Positions 21,647-32,751 of a stretch of DNA of 64,000 nucleotides are shown in pieces (positions within the stretch are counted from its first letter, which is position 1; every line of letters starts with the position of its first letter). Location: contig NZ_CP006664.1 of NCBI RefSeq assembly GCF_000264765.2, forward strand, positions 372,001 through 436,000, written 5' to 3'. The notes beneath the pieces are model-generated. The model did not search any database. It was given only the letters and a program-made list of their open reading frames with translations, and was not told the DNA's origin. The DNA is from Edwardsiella anguillarum ET080813. GTDB taxonomy: Bacteria > Pseudomonadota > Gammaproteobacteria > Enterobacterales > Enterobacteriaceae. The position numbers and the translations under genes were made by a program.

Positions 21647-22867
21647 ATGTCTCCGATCGAAAAATCCCACAAGCTGGACCACGTATGCTATGACATTCGC
21701 GGTCCGGTACTCAAAGAAGCCAAACGGCTGGAAGAAGAAGGCAACAAAGTCCTCAAGCTGAACATTGGCAACCCGGCCCCCTTCGGCTTTGAAGCGCCGG
21801 ACGAAATTCTGGTCGACGTGATCCGCAACCTGCCGACGGCGCAGGGCTACAGCGACTCTAAAGGGCTCTATTCGGCGCGCAAGGCCATTATGCAGCACTA
21901 TCAGGCCCGCGACATCCACGACGTCACCGTCGAGGACATTTACATCGGCAACGGCGTCTCCGAGCTTATCGTGCAGTCGATGCAGGCGCTGCTCAACACC
22001 AACGATGAGATGCTGGTTCCGGCGCCGGACTACCCGCTGTGGACCGCCGCCGTTGCGCTGTCCGGCGGCAACGCGGTGCACTACCGCTGCGATGAGCAGG
22101 CGGACTGGTTCCCCGACATCGACGACATCCGCAGCAAAATCACCCCGCGCACCCGCGGTATCGTCATCATCAACCCCAATAATCCGACCGGCGCCGTCTA
22201 CAGCAAGGCGCTGTTGGAACAGATTGTGGATCTAGCCCGCGAGCATAACCTGATCATCTTTGCCGATGAGATCTACGACAAGATCCTGTATGACGACGCG
22301 CAGCACATCTCGATCGCCTCCCTGGCGCCGGATCTGCTGGTGATCACCTTTAATGGCCTCTCCAAAACCTATCGCGTCGCCGGCTTCCGCCAGGGCTGGA
22401 TGGTGCTCAGCGGGCCGAAAAAGCACGCCAAGGGCTACATTGAGGGGCTAGAGATGTTGGCTTCCATGCGCCTATGCGCCAACGTGCCGATGCAGCACGC
22501 CATTCAGACGGCGCTGGGCGGCTATCAGAGCATCAGCGAATTTATCTGCCCGGGCGGCCGCCTGTATGAACAGCGCAACCGCGCCTGGGAGCTGATCAAC
22601 CAAATCCCGGGGCTCTCCTGCGTCAAGCCGCGCGGAGCGCTGTACATGTTCCCAAAGATCGACGCCAAACGCTTTAATATTCATAACGATCAGAAGATGG
22701 TACTGGATCTGCTGTTGCAGGAAAAAGTCCTGCTGGTGCAGGGGACCGCCTTCAACTGGCCGGAGCCGGATCACTTCCGCATCGTCACCCTGCCGCGGGT
22801 TGACGAGCTGGACAGCGCCATCCTCAAGCTGGGGCGCTTCCTGTCGACCTATCACCAGAAATATTGA
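21647..22867 (+). CDS. alaA: Glutamate-pyruvate aminotransferase AlaA
   Basis: The 406-aa class I/II PLP-dependent aminotransferase is nearly identical to E. coli AlaA (405 aa). It makes L-alanine from pyruvate with glutamate as amino donor. PLP contacts are visible: [10 protein letters not shown] (residues ~172-181), [12 protein letters not shown] and the Schiff-base lysine in [16 protein letters not shown] near residue 240. It is followed by a hairpin at 22873-22896 before yfbR. Confidence 0.97.
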   Translation: MSPIEKSHKLDHVCYDIRGPVLKEAKRLEEEGNKVLKLNIGNPAPFGFEAPDEILVDVIRNLPTAQGYSDSKGLYSARKAIMQHYQARDIHDVTVEDIYIGNGVSELIVQSMQALLNTNDEMLVPAPDYPLWTAAVALSGGNAVHYRCDEQADWFPDIDDIRSKITPRTRGIVIINPNNPTGAVYSKALLEQIVDLAREHNLIIFADEIYDKILYDDAQHISIASLAPDLLVITFNGLSKTYRVAGFRQGWMVLSGPKKHAKGYIEGLEMLASMRLCANVPMQHAIQTALGGYQSISEFICPGGRLYEQRNRAWELINQIPGLSCVKPRGALYMFPKIDAKRFNIHNDQKMVLDLLLQEKVLLVQGTAFNWPEPDHFRIVTLPRVDELDSAILKLGRFLSTYHQKY

Positions 22868-22872
22868 TCCCG

Positions 22873-22905
22873 CAGCGGCGCCCGAGGGCGCCGCTGTCAT
22901 TTTTG
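22873..22905 (+). terminator. Hairpin after alaA, probable partial terminator
   Basis: Bases 22873-22883 pair with 22886-22896 (CAGCGGCGCCC with its complement), followed by GTCATTTTT. It lies between the alaA stop and the yfbR start 84 bases on, so it could terminate or partly attenuate alaA transcripts entering yfbR. Confidence 0.6.
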
Positions 22906-22950
22906 ACGCATAATGGTGAGCTCCATTACTGCGACAGGCATGACATCACC

Positions 22951-23556
22951 ATGAGCCACATCCAGAGCCATTTTTTTGCCCATCTCGCCCGCCTGAAACT
23001 GATCAGCCGCTGGCCGCTGATGCGCAACGTGCGCACCGAAAACGTCTCCGAGCACAGCCTGCAGGTTGCCTTTGTCGCCCACGCCCTGGCGATTATCAAA
23101 AACCGTCTGTTTGGCGGCAGCGTGGACGCGGAGCGTGTCGCCTTACAGGCCATGTACCACGACGCCAGCGAAGTGCTCACCGGCGATCTGCCGACGCCCA
23201 TCAAGTACTACAATCCGCAGATAGCCCACGAATACAAAAAGATAGAGGAGATGGCACAGCAGAAGCTGCTGGCCATGCTGCCCGCCGAGCTGCGCCAGGA
23301 TTTTTTACCGCTGATCGACGAACGTAGTTACCCGCCGGAGGAGCGCCAAATAGTCAAACAGGCCGATGCGCTGTGCGCCTATCTGAAATGTCTGGAGGAG
23401 CTCGCCGCCGGCAACCAGGAGTTTCTGCTGGCCAAGGCGCGGCTGGAAAAAACCCTGGATCAGCGCAATAGCCCGGAAATGGCGTACTTTATCCAGGTCT
23501 TCGTGCCGAGCTTCACCCTGTCACTGGATGAGATCAGCCAGGATACCCCGCTGTAA
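22951..23556 (+). CDS. yfbR: 5'-deoxynucleotidase YfbR
   Basis: This 201-aa HD-domain phosphohydrolase removes phosphate from deoxyribonucleoside 5'-monophosphates in the cytoplasm (E. coli YfbR, 199 aa). Metal ligands are visible: His35 (ENVSEHSL), His70-Asp71 ([16 protein letters not shown]) and Asp139 (KQADALCAY). The substrate-recognition RWPLMR is at 20-25. The ATG at 22951 is chosen by alignment; an in-frame extension upstream to 22864 falls in the alaA terminator and is rejected. Confidence 0.96.
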   Translation: MSHIQSHFFAHLARLKLISRWPLMRNVRTENVSEHSLQVAFVAHALAIIKNRLFGGSVDAERVALQAMYHDASEVLTGDLPTPIKYYNPQIAHEYKKIEEMAQQKLLAMLPAELRQDFLPLIDERSYPPEERQIVKQADALCAYLKCLEELAAGNQEFLLAKARLEKTLDQRNSPEMAYFIQVFVPSFTLSLDEISQDTPL

Positions 23557-23580
23557 TCCGGGCATCGGTCTGCACCGCCC

Positions 23581-25422
23581 CTAAAACGGGAACAACCAGG
23601 GCACCACCGCCACGCTGACCAGCATCACCAGCAGCGTGAAGGGCACCCCGATACGCACGAAGTCGCCAAAGCGGTAGTTGCCCGGCCCCAGCACCAGGGT
23701 ATTGACCGGTGAAGAGACCGGGGTCATAAAGGCCGCCGAGGCCGAAATGGCGATAATGATGGCGAAGGGATAGGGCGACATCTGCAGCTCGCGCGCCACG
23801 GCGATGGCGATGGGCGCCATCAGTACCGCGGTGGCGGTATTGGAGATAAACAGCCCGATCACCGCACACAGCACAAACAGGCAGCCTAAGATGCCGCGCG
23901 GCCCCAGACCGCCGACGGCGTCGGTCAGCCCGCGCACCGCCAGCTCGATCCCGCCGGTTTTCTGCAGCGCCAGCGCAAAGGGCAGCATGCCGACGATCAG
24001 AATCAGGCTAGGCCAGTGGATCGCCTTGTAGGCGCTCTCCATATCGATGCAGCGAAACTTGCCCATCAGCAGGCAGGCGATCAGCGCGGCGATAACGTTG
24101 GGGATCTCCGCCGTCAGCATCATGGCGATCATCAGCGCCAGGCAAAACAGCGCATGGGGGGCCTGAGAGAGCGCGGGGACCTCGTCGTCGACCTCCGCCG
24201 GCAGACTCAGCACCACAAAGTTACGCGCATTCTGCTGTAGCTGACGCAGCTGGCGGATCTGGCGCCAGCTGCCGATGACCAGCAGAATATCGCCCATCTG
24301 CAGCGGCTCGTCCACCAGCTTGCCCTCCAGCGCGTTGCCATTGCGGCGAATACCGACCACGTTCAGCCCATAGCGGGTACGGAACGTGACTTCGCGCAGG
24401 GTTTTTCCGATCACCTCGGCCTCCGGCACCAGGGTGACTTCGGCCATGCCGACGTCGCGCGCCTGCTCAGAGAAGTACTCGCCGCGCAGCACCATCGGCT
24501 CCAGCAGCTGCTCGGCGCAGAAGGCGCGGACATCCACCTGCGGATCGGACATATCGACCAGCAGTACGTCGCGCGCCTTCAGCTCCGTATCCCCAAAGGC
24601 GCTGACCATCACCCGGCGGAACTTACGCCAGCGCTCGATCCCCACCACGTTGGCGCCGTAGCGGGCGCGCAGGTGCAGCTCATCCAGGGTATGGCCGATC
24701 AGCGGCGAGCCATGGCGCAGCGCCAGGCGCCGGGCGCGCCCGGCCAGGCGATAGTCCCGGATTAAATCGCGAAAGGTGCGCCGCTGCCAGTTATCCTTGT
24801 GCGGCGCCTGCTGCGCGGCGCCCAGCCAGCGGCGAGCGATCAGCATATAGCCAATCCCCAGCAGCAGTACGATGATCCCGATGGGCGTAACGCTGAAGAA
24901 ACGCAGTCCCCCCAGCCCTTCGCGCACCAGTTCGCTGCTGACGATCATGTTAGGCGGGGTCGCCACCAGCGTCATCATTCCGCTGATAAGCCCGGCAAAG
25001 CTCAGCGGCATCATCAGCCGGCCCGGCGCGGTTTTCATCCGCGCCGCCACGCTCAGCACCACCGGAATAAAGATGGCCACCACCCCGGTCGAGCTCATCA
25101 CGGCGCCCAGCAGGGCGACCGTGCCCATCAGCAGCACCAGCATCTTGGCCTCGCTGTCGCCGGCCACCCGCATCAGCCACTCGCCGACCTGATAGGCGAC
25201 GCCGGTGCGTACCAGACCGTCACCGATCACGAACAGCGCGGCGATCAACAGCACGTTGGGATCGCTGAAACCGGCGGTAGCCTCGGCCAGGGTCAGCGTT
25301 CCGCTCAGCACGAACGCAACGATGATCAGCAGGGCGACCACATCCATCCGCAGTCTGTTGGTGGCAAACAGCACGATGGCCACCAGCAGTAAGCTTAATA
25401 CCCACACCAACTGACCGTTCAC
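23581..25422 (-). CDS. yfbS: SLC13-type transporter with two RCK-C (TrkA-C) domains, YfbS
   Basis: The 613-aa inner-membrane protein has hydrophobic helices on both sides of a soluble middle part (about residues 200-390). That part holds two TrkA-C-type domains ([26 protein letters not shown] and [25 protein letters not shown], here only cited as boundaries), which usually bind small ligands. The C-terminal half carries the [18 protein letters not shown] and [17 protein letters not shown] motifs of the DASS/SLC13 family. The substrate is unknown. The GTG at 25422 ([12 protein letters not shown]) is preceded by GGGAG and aligns with E. coli. It is convergent with yfbR. Confidence 0.92.
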   Translation of the reverse strand: MNGQLVWVLSLLLVAIVLFATNRLRMDVVALLIIVAFVLSGTLTLAEATAGFSDPNVLLIAALFVIGDGLVRTGVAYQVGEWLMRVAGDSEAKMLVLLMGTVALLGAVMSSTGVVAIFIPVVLSVAARMKTAPGRLMMPLSFAGLISGMMTLVATPPNMIVSSELVREGLGGLRFFSVTPIGIIVLLLGIGYMLIARRWLGAAQQAPHKDNWQRRTFRDLIRDYRLAGRARRLALRHGSPLIGHTLDELHLRARYGANVVGIERWRKFRRVMVSAFGDTELKARDVLLVDMSDPQVDVRAFCAEQLLEPMVLRGEYFSEQARDVGMAEVTLVPEAEVIGKTLREVTFRTRYGLNVVGIRRNGNALEGKLVDEPLQMGDILLVIGSWRQIRQLRQLQQNARNFVVLSLPAEVDDEVPALSQAPHALFCLALMIAMMLTAEIPNVIAALIACLLMGKFRCIDMESAYKAIHWPSLILIVGMLPFALALQKTGGIELAVRGLTDAVGGLGPRGILGCLFVLCAVIGLFISNTATAVLMAPIAIAVARELQMSPYPFAIIIAISASAAFMTPVSSPVNTLVLGPGNYRFGDFVRIGVPFTLLVMLVSVAVVPWLFPF

Positions 25423-25646
25423 GACGTCTCCCTTTACAACACCCTCTCCTGCCGCTTTTTCCCCGCTGACGTGGGGCATATCCCTTAACCATGGATAACA
25501 CAAACGGGTTAACTGCGATTAACTATGCCATAAAATAACCAACGGATGCAGGGGGATTTTATCCGCGGCGTCTCCCCGCCAGACGGCACGCCGCGGACAA
25601 GGGAAACGCGGTGATGCTGCGCCCTCCCACATCGCGCCCTGCGTGA

Positions 25647-26499
<853 letters not shown>

Positions 26500-26614
26500 T
26501 AGCCTCCCCCGCCGGTGACGACAACGTCACAGGCGAGGAGGGACAGGAGGGACATCGCGCCGTGACCGCGCAACAGCGCGCCGTCGTCGTCGCAACAGGA
26601 CGTCGGCTGACGGC

Positions 26615-27274
26615 CTAATCTTGCACCAAGGCGATCTCGGCCTCGTCGCCAACGCGCGTCACGGCGATCAACGCCAGGCTACGCAATACCAAGGTCACCT
26701 TATCCAGCTTGGGGGTCTCCGCCGGGGCGTTGACGGCGATCACCTGGCAACCGGCCGTCAGCCCGGCTAGGATCCCGGCCGGAGCATCTTCCACCACGGC
26801 GCAGGCACCCGGCGCCAGCTCTAGCCTTTGCGCCCCCAGCAGATAGGCATCCGGCTCCGGCTTGCCGCGCTGTACCTGTTCTGCGGTGATAAACACCGCC
26901 GGCTTCGGCAGCCCGGCGGCCTTACAGCGCGCATAGGCCACCGGCACCGACCCCGAGGTCACGATCCCCCAGGGGATCTCCAGCGCATCGAGACGGGCGA
27001 TCAGTGCGGCGGCGCCGGGCATCGCAACGATGCCGTCGGTGTCGCGCGACTCCAGCGCCTCCAGCCAGTCGAACTCTTCCTGCAGGCGCGCCTCATCGGC
27101 GTCCGGCATAAAGTGACGCAGGGAGGTGATCGCCTGCTTACCATGAATAAATTCCAATACTTGCTGAGGATTGATCCCCTGACGCTTGGCCCAGTTAATC
27201 CACGAACGTTCCACCACCGGCAATGAATCCACCAGGGTTCCATCGAGGTCAAACAAAAAACCTTTACACTTCAC
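26615..27274 (-). CDS. yfbT: HAD-family sugar phosphatase YfbT (HxpA)
   Basis: This 219-aa haloacid-dehalogenase phosphatase (E. coli 216 aa) dephosphorylates sugar phosphates in the cytoplasm. The catalytic aspartates are in DLDGTLVDS (residues ~9-17). The second motif threonine or serine is in WGIVTSGSVPVA, the lysine in RGKPEPDAYLLGA, and the acidic motif in VVEDAPAGILAGLTAG. It precedes the repeat array and lies 30 bases downstream of yfbU, so the two may be cotranscribed. Confidence 0.94.
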   Translation of the reverse strand: MKCKGFLFDLDGTLVDSLPVVERSWINWAKRQGINPQQVLEFIHGKQAITSLRHFMPDADEARLQEEFDWLEALESRDTDGIVAMPGAAALIARLDALEIPWGIVTSGSVPVAYARCKAAGLPKPAVFITAEQVQRGKPEPDAYLLGAQRLELAPGACAVVEDAPAGILAGLTAGCQVIAVNAPAETPKLDKVTLVLRSLALIAVTRVGDEAEIALVQD

Positions 27275-27304
27275 GGGTACTCCTCATGACAAAATCAACC
27301 GCCG

Positions 27305-27799
27305 TTACGCATTCAAAATTTGCGTAATCTCGACGGCGCTTAAATGGTACTGGCGCGGACAGGCATGCCAAACGGCCAGCATGCGCAGGTACTTATCCCA
27401 CATTTTGGTCTGGGCGTTGAAGCCATGGGTGCCGCAGTCAAAGTGGGTATAGCGCCCTTCGGTATTCACCAGAAAACGGACGTAGCTCAGATAGCGCGCC
27501 TCCGTCGCCGCATCGAACCCCAGGAACTCCAGGCGACGGGCGTCGATATCCTGGCGCTCTTTCAGGTTATTGTAAGAGACCTGCAGCGCGTGGTGCATCT
27601 CCATTATATCGATGATGCTGCGACAGGTCTCTTCCGGCAGTTCACCAAAGTCGCGATCCAGCTCGCGCAGCTGCAGGCCAAACCCCCGCTCAATGATCGT
27701 CTGCAGACGGCGGTAGCGTTCGGCGTTATCCGGATCGAGCATCGACATCATTTTATACTGATTGGAGAGGATCAGGCGCTGTGCATTGGTCATTTCCAT
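27305..27799 (-). CDS. yfbU: YfbU family protein
   Basis: The 164-aa product is equal in length to E. coli YfbU and near-identical in sequence (start [18 protein letters not shown]). It is cytoplasmic, largely helical, and has no membrane segment or signal peptide. The family belongs to UPF0304; overexpression in E. coli has been linked to toxicity, but no molecular function is established. It sits between yfbV and yfbT, in the same direction. Confidence 0.95.
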   Translation of the reverse strand: MEMTNAQRLILSNQYKMMSMLDPDNAERYRRLQTIIERGFGLQLRELDRDFGELPEETCRSIIDIMEMHHALQVSYNNLKERQDIDARRLEFLGFDAATEARYLSYVRFLVNTEGRYTHFDCGTHGFNAQTKMWDKYLRMLAVWHACPRQYHLSAVEITQILNA

Positions 27800-28013
27800 T
27801 TTTACTGTCCTTATCGGCCGACGACGGCCAGAATTACCACGGTCAATATTCGCCGCTCAGCATGACATATTGCCAAATTCACCAACAGTGTAATAAAAGG
27901 TGTTTTTTGATCCAGGCAAATATTTAGACCAATAAAAAGGTGATTAAACGCCCAGCACGACCATTAATTATCACGACGCACTCATTTTAAGCACAAATAA
28001 TTAACAGCGGCGC

Positions 28014-28469
28014 TTAGATATCGTCCAGAAAGGTTTTATCCAGCTGCTTACAGCAGCGGCGCAGCAGCTCCGCCAGCGACTGGTAGGTCGGCGCGCCATC
28101 GACGGGCGCCAGGGCGATGCCGGCGGTCTGCAGCTTGTCGCGCAGCTGATGAAACCACTGCAGCAGCGTCGGCGGCAGCGGCGTTACCGCGCGTTTGCCC
28201 AGCCACCACAGCCCCTGCATCGGTAGGCTACAGGCAAACAGCGCCGTCGCGATGGCCGGTCCCAGCTGGCCGCCCAGGGCGATTTGCCAGCACAGGGTAA
28301 ACATGGCGATCGGCGGCATAAAGCGAATGGCGAAGCGGGTGGCGCGGGTCACGCGGTTTTCCGGGAACACCGGCGCCAGACGTTTTTCATTCGGCCAGGT
28401 CTTCATATAGATCTGACCGCGCTGGAAAAGGCGGAACCAGGCGACGTGCGGCGTGGGGGCAGATGACAT
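28014..28469 (-). CDS. yfbV: Inner-membrane protein YfbV (DUF412)
   Basis: This 151-aa protein matches E. coli YfbV in length and sequence ([18 protein letters not shown], then [17 protein letters not shown] and a C terminus ending [10 protein letters not shown]). Two membrane segments are evident (about residues 45-65 and 70-90). In E. coli, YfbV affects chromosome macrodomain organisation near the replication terminus. It is separated from yfbU by an AT-rich 214-base gap and divergent from ackA. Confidence 0.93.
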   Translation of the reverse strand: MSSAPTPHVAWFRLFQRGQIYMKTWPNEKRLAPVFPENRVTRATRFAIRFMPPIAMFTLCWQIALGGQLGPAIATALFACSLPMQGLWWLGKRAVTPLPPTLLQWFHQLRDKLQTAGIALAPVDGAPTYQSLAELLRRCCKQLDKTFLDDI

Positions 28470-29014
28470 GGCAACCTCAATTTATTCGATAAGAGTTAAA
28501 AAAAAATCATAAAATGAAAACAAAAAATATGCGGCCTCAAATTTATTTTGTTTTTAAAGGCCGCTATCGGTATTCTAAGCCGGCCTTGAGGCCGCCGTCA
28601 GTCAAGAAGGGTAAAAAATCCTCCATACCGCTGACGCCCGCACTCATCGCCCCCGTATTAAGGAGTGCCACCGCCGTTCGCGGCCTGGCGAAAACCGTTA
28701 CGGGCGGGCTCACAGCAGCGCACTCCCCTGCGGGGAGCGACGGACAGTGGCAGACATGCCGCAGCGCCAAAGCGCGCTGCTGTGAACCTGCATGGTTCAG
28801 GGTGCTCCCGGCGACGCCGAGGGCGAGCTCCTGAATACCGTGGCCGCCTGCGGGCGGATATTTTGATGCAACACCGTTTATGAACGGTGCGTTCGCGGCC
28901 CGCGGCCAGATCGTACCGCGCATGATGTTAATCATAAATGCCGACGGCGTATTGCGCTACGCTTAGCGTCTGTTTGGTACATTTTCTAACCACGCATAAC
29001 AAGTAGGTACTTCC
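28470..29014. other. Region between yfbV and ackA: ackA promoter side plus a foreign-looking insert
   Basis: About 545 bases divide into an AT-rich part (28470-28560) and a GC-rich insert with an orphan minus-strand ORF (28564-28935). Inside the insert, CACAGCAGCGC (28711-28721) is repeated in inverted orientation near 28773-28783, with a small CTCCCCTGCGGGGAG hairpin between them. The last ~80 bases before ackA should hold its promoter. Confidence 0.5.
28564..28935 (-). CDS. Orphan ORF, possibly of the phage Icd-like/Ash family
   Basis: A 123-codon ORF begins MINIMRGTIWPRAANAPF and contains a stretch with arginine/alanine-rich PPVTVFARPRTAVALLNTG. The pattern (an IWPRAA segment, a Cys/His-bearing RHVCHCPSLP segment, then RPRTA) resembles, from memory, short 'host cell division inhibitor Icd-like'/Ash proteins of satellite prophages. 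No other phage gene is nearby, and inverted repeats run through the ORF, so it may be a decayed or non-coding insertion. No convincing ribosome site was seen. Confidence 0.33.
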   Translation of the reverse strand: MINIMRGTIWPRAANAPFINGVASKYPPAGGHGIQELALGVAGSTLNHAGSQQRALALRHVCHCPSLPAGECAAVSPPVTVFARPRTAVALLNTGAMSAGVSGMEDFLPFLTDGGLKAGLEYR

Positions 29015-30214
29015 ATGTCGAAGCTGGTACTGGTTCTTAACTGCGGCAGTTCTTCCCTGAAATTCGCCATCATTAACGCGGCAAACGGTGAAGAGCACCT
29101 GTCTGGTTTAGCCGAATGTTTTAACCTCCCTGAAGCCCGTATTAAATGGAAAATGGACGGTGCGAAACACGAAGCGGCGCTGGGCGCAGGCGCGGCGCAT
29201 AGCGAAGCCCTGAGCTTCATCGTGAACACCATCCTGGCACAGAAGCCGGAGCTCTCCGCCTCACTGACCGCCATCGGTCACCGTATCGTTCACGGCGGCG
29301 AGAAGTTCACCCACTCTGCCGTCATCAACGACGAAGTCCTGCAGGGTATCAAAGACGCTATCCCGTTTGCACCGCTGCACAACCCGGCGCACCTGATCGG
29401 CATCGAAGAAGCGTTCAAATCCTTCCCGCTGCTGAAAAACAAGAACGTCGCCGTCTTCGACACCGCGTTCCACACCACCATGCCGGAAGAGTCCTACCTG
29501 TACGCCCTACCGTACCACCTGTACAAAGAGCACGGCATCCGCCGCTACGGCGCCCACGGCACCAGCCACTACTACGTCAGCCGCGAAGCAGCCAAGATGC
29601 TGAACAAGCCGGTTGAAGAGCTGAACGTGATCACCTGCCACCTGGGCAACGGCGGCTCCGTCAGCGCCATCCGCAACGGCGAGTGCGTAGACACCTCTAT
29701 GGGTCTGACCCCGCTGGAAGGCCTGGTGATGGGCACCCGCTCTGGCGATATCGATCCGGCTATCGTGTTCCACCTGCACGATACCCTGGGCATGAGCGTA
29801 GCCGAAATCAATACCCTGCTGACCAAAGAGTCCGGCCTGCTGGGCCTGACCGAAGTCACCAGCGACTGCCGCTACGTGGAAGACAACTACGACACCAAGG
29901 CTGACGCCAAGCGCGCCATGGACGTTTACTGCCACCGTCTGGCCAAGTACGTCGGCGCCTATACCGCGCTGATGGACGGTCGTCTGGACGCCGTGATCTT
30001 CACCGGCGGCATCGGTGAAAACGCCGCCATGGTGCGTGAGCTGACGCTGGACAAACTGGCGCTGCTGGGCCTGGAAATCGACCACCAGCGTAACCTGGAT
30101 GCCCGCTTCGGCAAATCCGGCGTGATCACCAAGGACGGCAGCCGCCTGGCCATGGTGATCCCGACCAACGAAGAGCTGGTTATCGCGCAGGACGCTGCCC
30201 GTCTGACCGCCTAA
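29015..30214 (+). CDS. ackA: Acetate kinase
   Basis: The 399-aa enzyme (E. coli 400) interconverts acetyl phosphate plus ADP with acetate plus ATP, the last step of overflow fermentation and a source of the signalling metabolite acetyl phosphate. Family motifs are visible: [12 protein letters not shown] (residues ~8-19), VHGGEKF, the ATP-binding [12 protein letters not shown] and [13 protein letters not shown]. The gene has a marked preference for frequent codons, consistent with high expression. It is followed by pta, 134 bases on. Confidence 0.98.
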   Translation: MSKLVLVLNCGSSSLKFAIINAANGEEHLSGLAECFNLPEARIKWKMDGAKHEAALGAGAAHSEALSFIVNTILAQKPELSASLTAIGHRIVHGGEKFTHSAVINDEVLQGIKDAIPFAPLHNPAHLIGIEEAFKSFPLLKNKNVAVFDTAFHTTMPEESYLYALPYHLYKEHGIRRYGAHGTSHYYVSREAAKMLNKPVEELNVITCHLGNGGSVSAIRNGECVDTSMGLTPLEGLVMGTRSGDIDPAIVFHLHDTLGMSVAEINTLLTKESGLLGLTEVTSDCRYVEDNYDTKADAKRAMDVYCHRLAKYVGAYTALMDGRLDAVIFTGGIGENAAMVRELTLDKLALLGLEIDHQRNLDARFGKSGVITKDGSRLAMVIPTNEELVIAQDAARLTA

Positions 30215-30222
30215 CCCGCCCG

Positions 30223-30246
30223 CACCGCCTGCTTCGGCAGGCGGTG
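30223..30246 (+). other. Strong TTCG-loop hairpin between ackA and pta
   Basis: A 10-bp GC-rich perfect stem (30223-30232 with 30237-30246) closes a TTCG tetraloop just after the ackA stop. No T run follows, so it is unlikely to be a full terminator. An extra-stable hairpin here could protect the ackA message from 3' decay or give partial attenuation into pta. Confidence 0.6.
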
Positions 30247-30348
30247 TCATTCGCCGGGGGCGCGCCGCCGCCGCCGGTCGGCAAAGACTCCCTGTCACCG
30301 CCCGGCCTTCCTGGGCCCGCCGCGGAATACTCACAAGAGGTTGCTATC

Positions 30349-32487
30349 GTGTCCCGTACAATCATGTTGATCCCCACCAGCACCAGCGTTGGCCTGACCA
30401 GCGTTAGCCTGGGTGTCATTCGTTCCATGGAGCAAAAAGGCGTACGCCTGAGCGTGTTCAAACCGATCGCCCAGCCGCGTACCGACGCCGATGCGCCGGA
30501 TCAGACCACCACCATCATCCGCGCCAACTCCGCCATCCCGGCTGCCGAGCCGCTGCGCATGTCCCACGTGGAAGCGCTGCTGAGCTCCAACCAGCAGGAC
30601 GTTCTGATGGAAGAGATCGTCGCCCGCTATCACGAAAACACCAAAGATGCCGAAGTGGTGCTGGTTGAAGGCCTGGTGCCGACCCGTAAACACCAGTTCG
30701 CCAACGCGCTGAACTACGAGATCGCTAAGACCCTGAACGCCGAAATCGTCTTCGTTATGGCGATGGGCAACGACAGCGTCGATCAGGTGAAAGAGCGCAT
30801 CGAACTGGCCCGCTCCAGCTTCGGCGGCAGCAAAAACCAGAATATCGCCGGCGTGATCATCAACAAGCTGAACGCACCGGTTGACGAGCAGGGACGTACC
30901 CGCCCTGACCTGTCTGAAATCTTTGATGACTCCAGCAAGGTTCGCGTCGCGACCCTGGATGCCGCTCAGGTGGTTGCCAACAGCCCGCTGCCGGTGCTGG
31001 GCTGCATTCCGTGGAGCTTCGAGCTGATCGCGACCCGCGCCATCGACATGGCTAACCACCTGAAAGCGCGCGTGATCAACGCTGGCGACATCCAGACTCG
31101 CCGCATCAAGTCCGTCACCTTCTGCGCACGCAGCATCCCGCACATGCTTGAACACTTCCGCCCGGGCTCCCTGCTGGTGACCTCAGCCGATCGTCCGGAC
31201 GTCCTGATCGCCGCCTGCCTGGCGGCGATGAACGGGGTTGAAATCGGCGCACTGCTGCTGACCGGCGGCTATGAAGTCGACGCCCGCGTCAACAAGCTGT
31301 GCGAACGTGCCTTCCAGACTGGCCTGCCGGTATTCATGGTCGACACCAACACCTGGCAGACCTCTCTGAGCCTGCAGAGCTTCAACCTGGAAGTGCCGGC
31401 CGACGATCACCAGCGCGTAGAGAAACTGCAGGACTTTGTTGCCAGCCATATCGATGCGCAGTGGATCGAATCTCTGAGCGCGACCTCTGAGCGCTCACGC
31501 CGTCTCTCTCCGCCGGCGTTCCGCTACGAGCTGACCGAATTGGCTCGCAAGGCCGGTAAGCGTATCGTCCTGCCGGAAGGCGACGAGCCGCGCACCGTCA
31601 AAGCGGCCGCGATCTGCGCCGAGCGCGGCATCGCACAGTGTGTGCTGCTGGGTAATCCGGACGAAATCCAGCGCGTCGCCGCCGCTCAGGGCGTAACGCT
31701 GGGCAAGGGCATCGAAATCGTCGATCCGGTCGCCGTGCGTGAAAAATACGTTCCGCGTCTGGTCGAGCTGCGCAAGAACAAGGGGATGACCGAGGTCGTC
31801 GCCCGCGAGCAGCTGGAAGACAACGTGGTGCTGGGCACCCTGATGCTGGAGCAGAACGAAGTCGACGGCCTGGTCTCCGGCGCGGTACACACCACCGCCA
31901 ACACCATCCGCCCGCCGCTGCAGCTGATCAAAACGGCCCCGGGCAGCTCCCTGGTCTCCTCCGTCTTCTTCATGCTGCTGCCGGAGCAGGTGCTGGTGTA
32001 CGGCGACTGCGCCATCAACCCGGATCCGACCGCCGAACAGCTGGCCGAAATCGCCATCCAGTCCGCCGACTCCGCCGCGGCCTTTGGCATCGACCCGCGC
32101 GTGGCGATGATCTCCTACTCCACCGGTAACTCCGGCGCGGGCAGCGACGTTGAGAAAGTTCGCGAAGCCACCCGTCTGGCGCAGGAAAAACGTCCGGATC
32201 TGGTCATTGACGGCCCGCTGCAGTACGACGCCGCCATCATGGCCGACGTCGCCAAGTCCAAGGCGCCGAACTCGCCGGTGGCCGGTAAAGCGACCGTGTT
32301 CATCTTCCCGGATCTGAACACCGGTAACACCACCTACAAAGCGGTACAGCGTTCCGCCGACCTGGTCTCCATCGGGCCGATGCTGCAGGGTATGCGCAAG
32401 CCGGTCAACGACCTGTCCCGCGGTGCACTGGTAGACGATATCGTCTACACCGTGGCGCTGACCGCCATTCAGTCTTCCCAACAGTAA
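30349..32487 (+). CDS. pta: Phosphate acetyltransferase
   Basis: This 712-aa long-form Pta (E. coli 714) converts acetyl-CoA and phosphate to acetyl phosphate. It has an N-terminal BioD-like P-loop domain ([19 protein letters not shown]), a middle DRTGG domain, and the C-terminal catalytic PTA domain ([17 protein letters not shown], then [18 protein letters not shown]). The start is GTG at 30349, as in E. coli, preceded by AAGAGG. An in-frame upstream extension to 30244 is proline-rich and rejected. It ends before a bidirectional terminator that is itself duplicated. Confidence 0.97.
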   Translation: MSRTIMLIPTSTSVGLTSVSLGVIRSMEQKGVRLSVFKPIAQPRTDADAPDQTTTIIRANSAIPAAEPLRMSHVEALLSSNQQDVLMEEIVARYHENTKDAEVVLVEGLVPTRKHQFANALNYEIAKTLNAEIVFVMAMGNDSVDQVKERIELARSSFGGSKNQNIAGVIINKLNAPVDEQGRTRPDLSEIFDDSSKVRVATLDAAQVVANSPLPVLGCIPWSFELIATRAIDMANHLKARVINAGDIQTRRIKSVTFCARSIPHMLEHFRPGSLLVTSADRPDVLIAACLAAMNGVEIGALLLTGGYEVDARVNKLCERAFQTGLPVFMVDTNTWQTSLSLQSFNLEVPADDHQRVEKLQDFVASHIDAQWIESLSATSERSRRLSPPAFRYELTELARKAGKRIVLPEGDEPRTVKAAAICAERGIAQCVLLGNPDEIQRVAAAQGVTLGKGIEIVDPVAVREKYVPRLVELRKNKGMTEVVAREQLEDNVVLGTLMLEQNEVDGLVSGAVHTTANTIRPPLQLIKTAPGSSLVSSVFFMLLPEQVLVYGDCAINPDPTAEQLAEIAIQSADSAAAFGIDPRVAMISYSTGNSGAGSDVEKVREATRLAQEKRPDLVIDGPLQYDAAIMADVAKSKAPNSPVAGKATVFIFPDLNTGNTTYKAVQRSADLVSIGPMLQGMRKPVNDLSRGALVDDIVYTVALTAIQSSQQ

Positions 32488-32504
32488 GACGGCATCCGCC
32501 ACGC

Positions 32505-32532
32505 AAAAAGGCTCCCGTTGGGAGCCTTTTTT
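32505..32532. terminator. Bidirectional terminator after pta (copy 1)
   Basis: The stem AAAAAGGCTCCC/GGGAGCCTTTTTT (32505-32516 with 32520-32532) has a GTT loop. A run on one side and T run on the other make it work in both directions. It is 17 bases past the pta stop. Confidence 0.9.
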
Positions 32533-32617
32533 ATTTACGGGCGGGCGTACGCAGGGCCTAACCTCAGCAGCCCCGGGTGCAGGTGCTCCCCTTCGCCGCA
32601 TCGGCCTTCTCTACCGA

Positions 32618-32674
32618 GTAGACGATATCACCTACACCGTGGCGCTGACCGCCGTTCAGTCTTCCCAGCGGTAA
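32618..32674 (+). pseudogene. Duplicated fragment of the pta 3' end
   Basis: These 18 codons read VDDITYTVALTAVQSSQR and stop, nearly the C terminus of the intact Pta (which ends [18 protein letters not shown]). There is no start codon or upstream coding sequence. It is the leading part of duplication unit 2. Confidence 0.85.
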
Positions 32675-32691
32675 GACGGCATCCGCCACGC

Positions 32692-32719
32692 AAAAAGGCT
32701 CCCGTTGGGAGCCTTTTTT
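32692..32719. terminator. Bidirectional terminator (copy 2), end of the rhodanese gene
   Basis: This is an exact second copy of the pta terminator hairpin (32692-32703 with 32707-32719), 32 bases beyond the rhodanese stop when read on the minus strand. Two strong terminators in series thus insulate pta from the convergent gene. Confidence 0.88.
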
Positions 32720-32751
32720 ATTTACGGGCGAGTCATACGCAGGGTCTCGCC

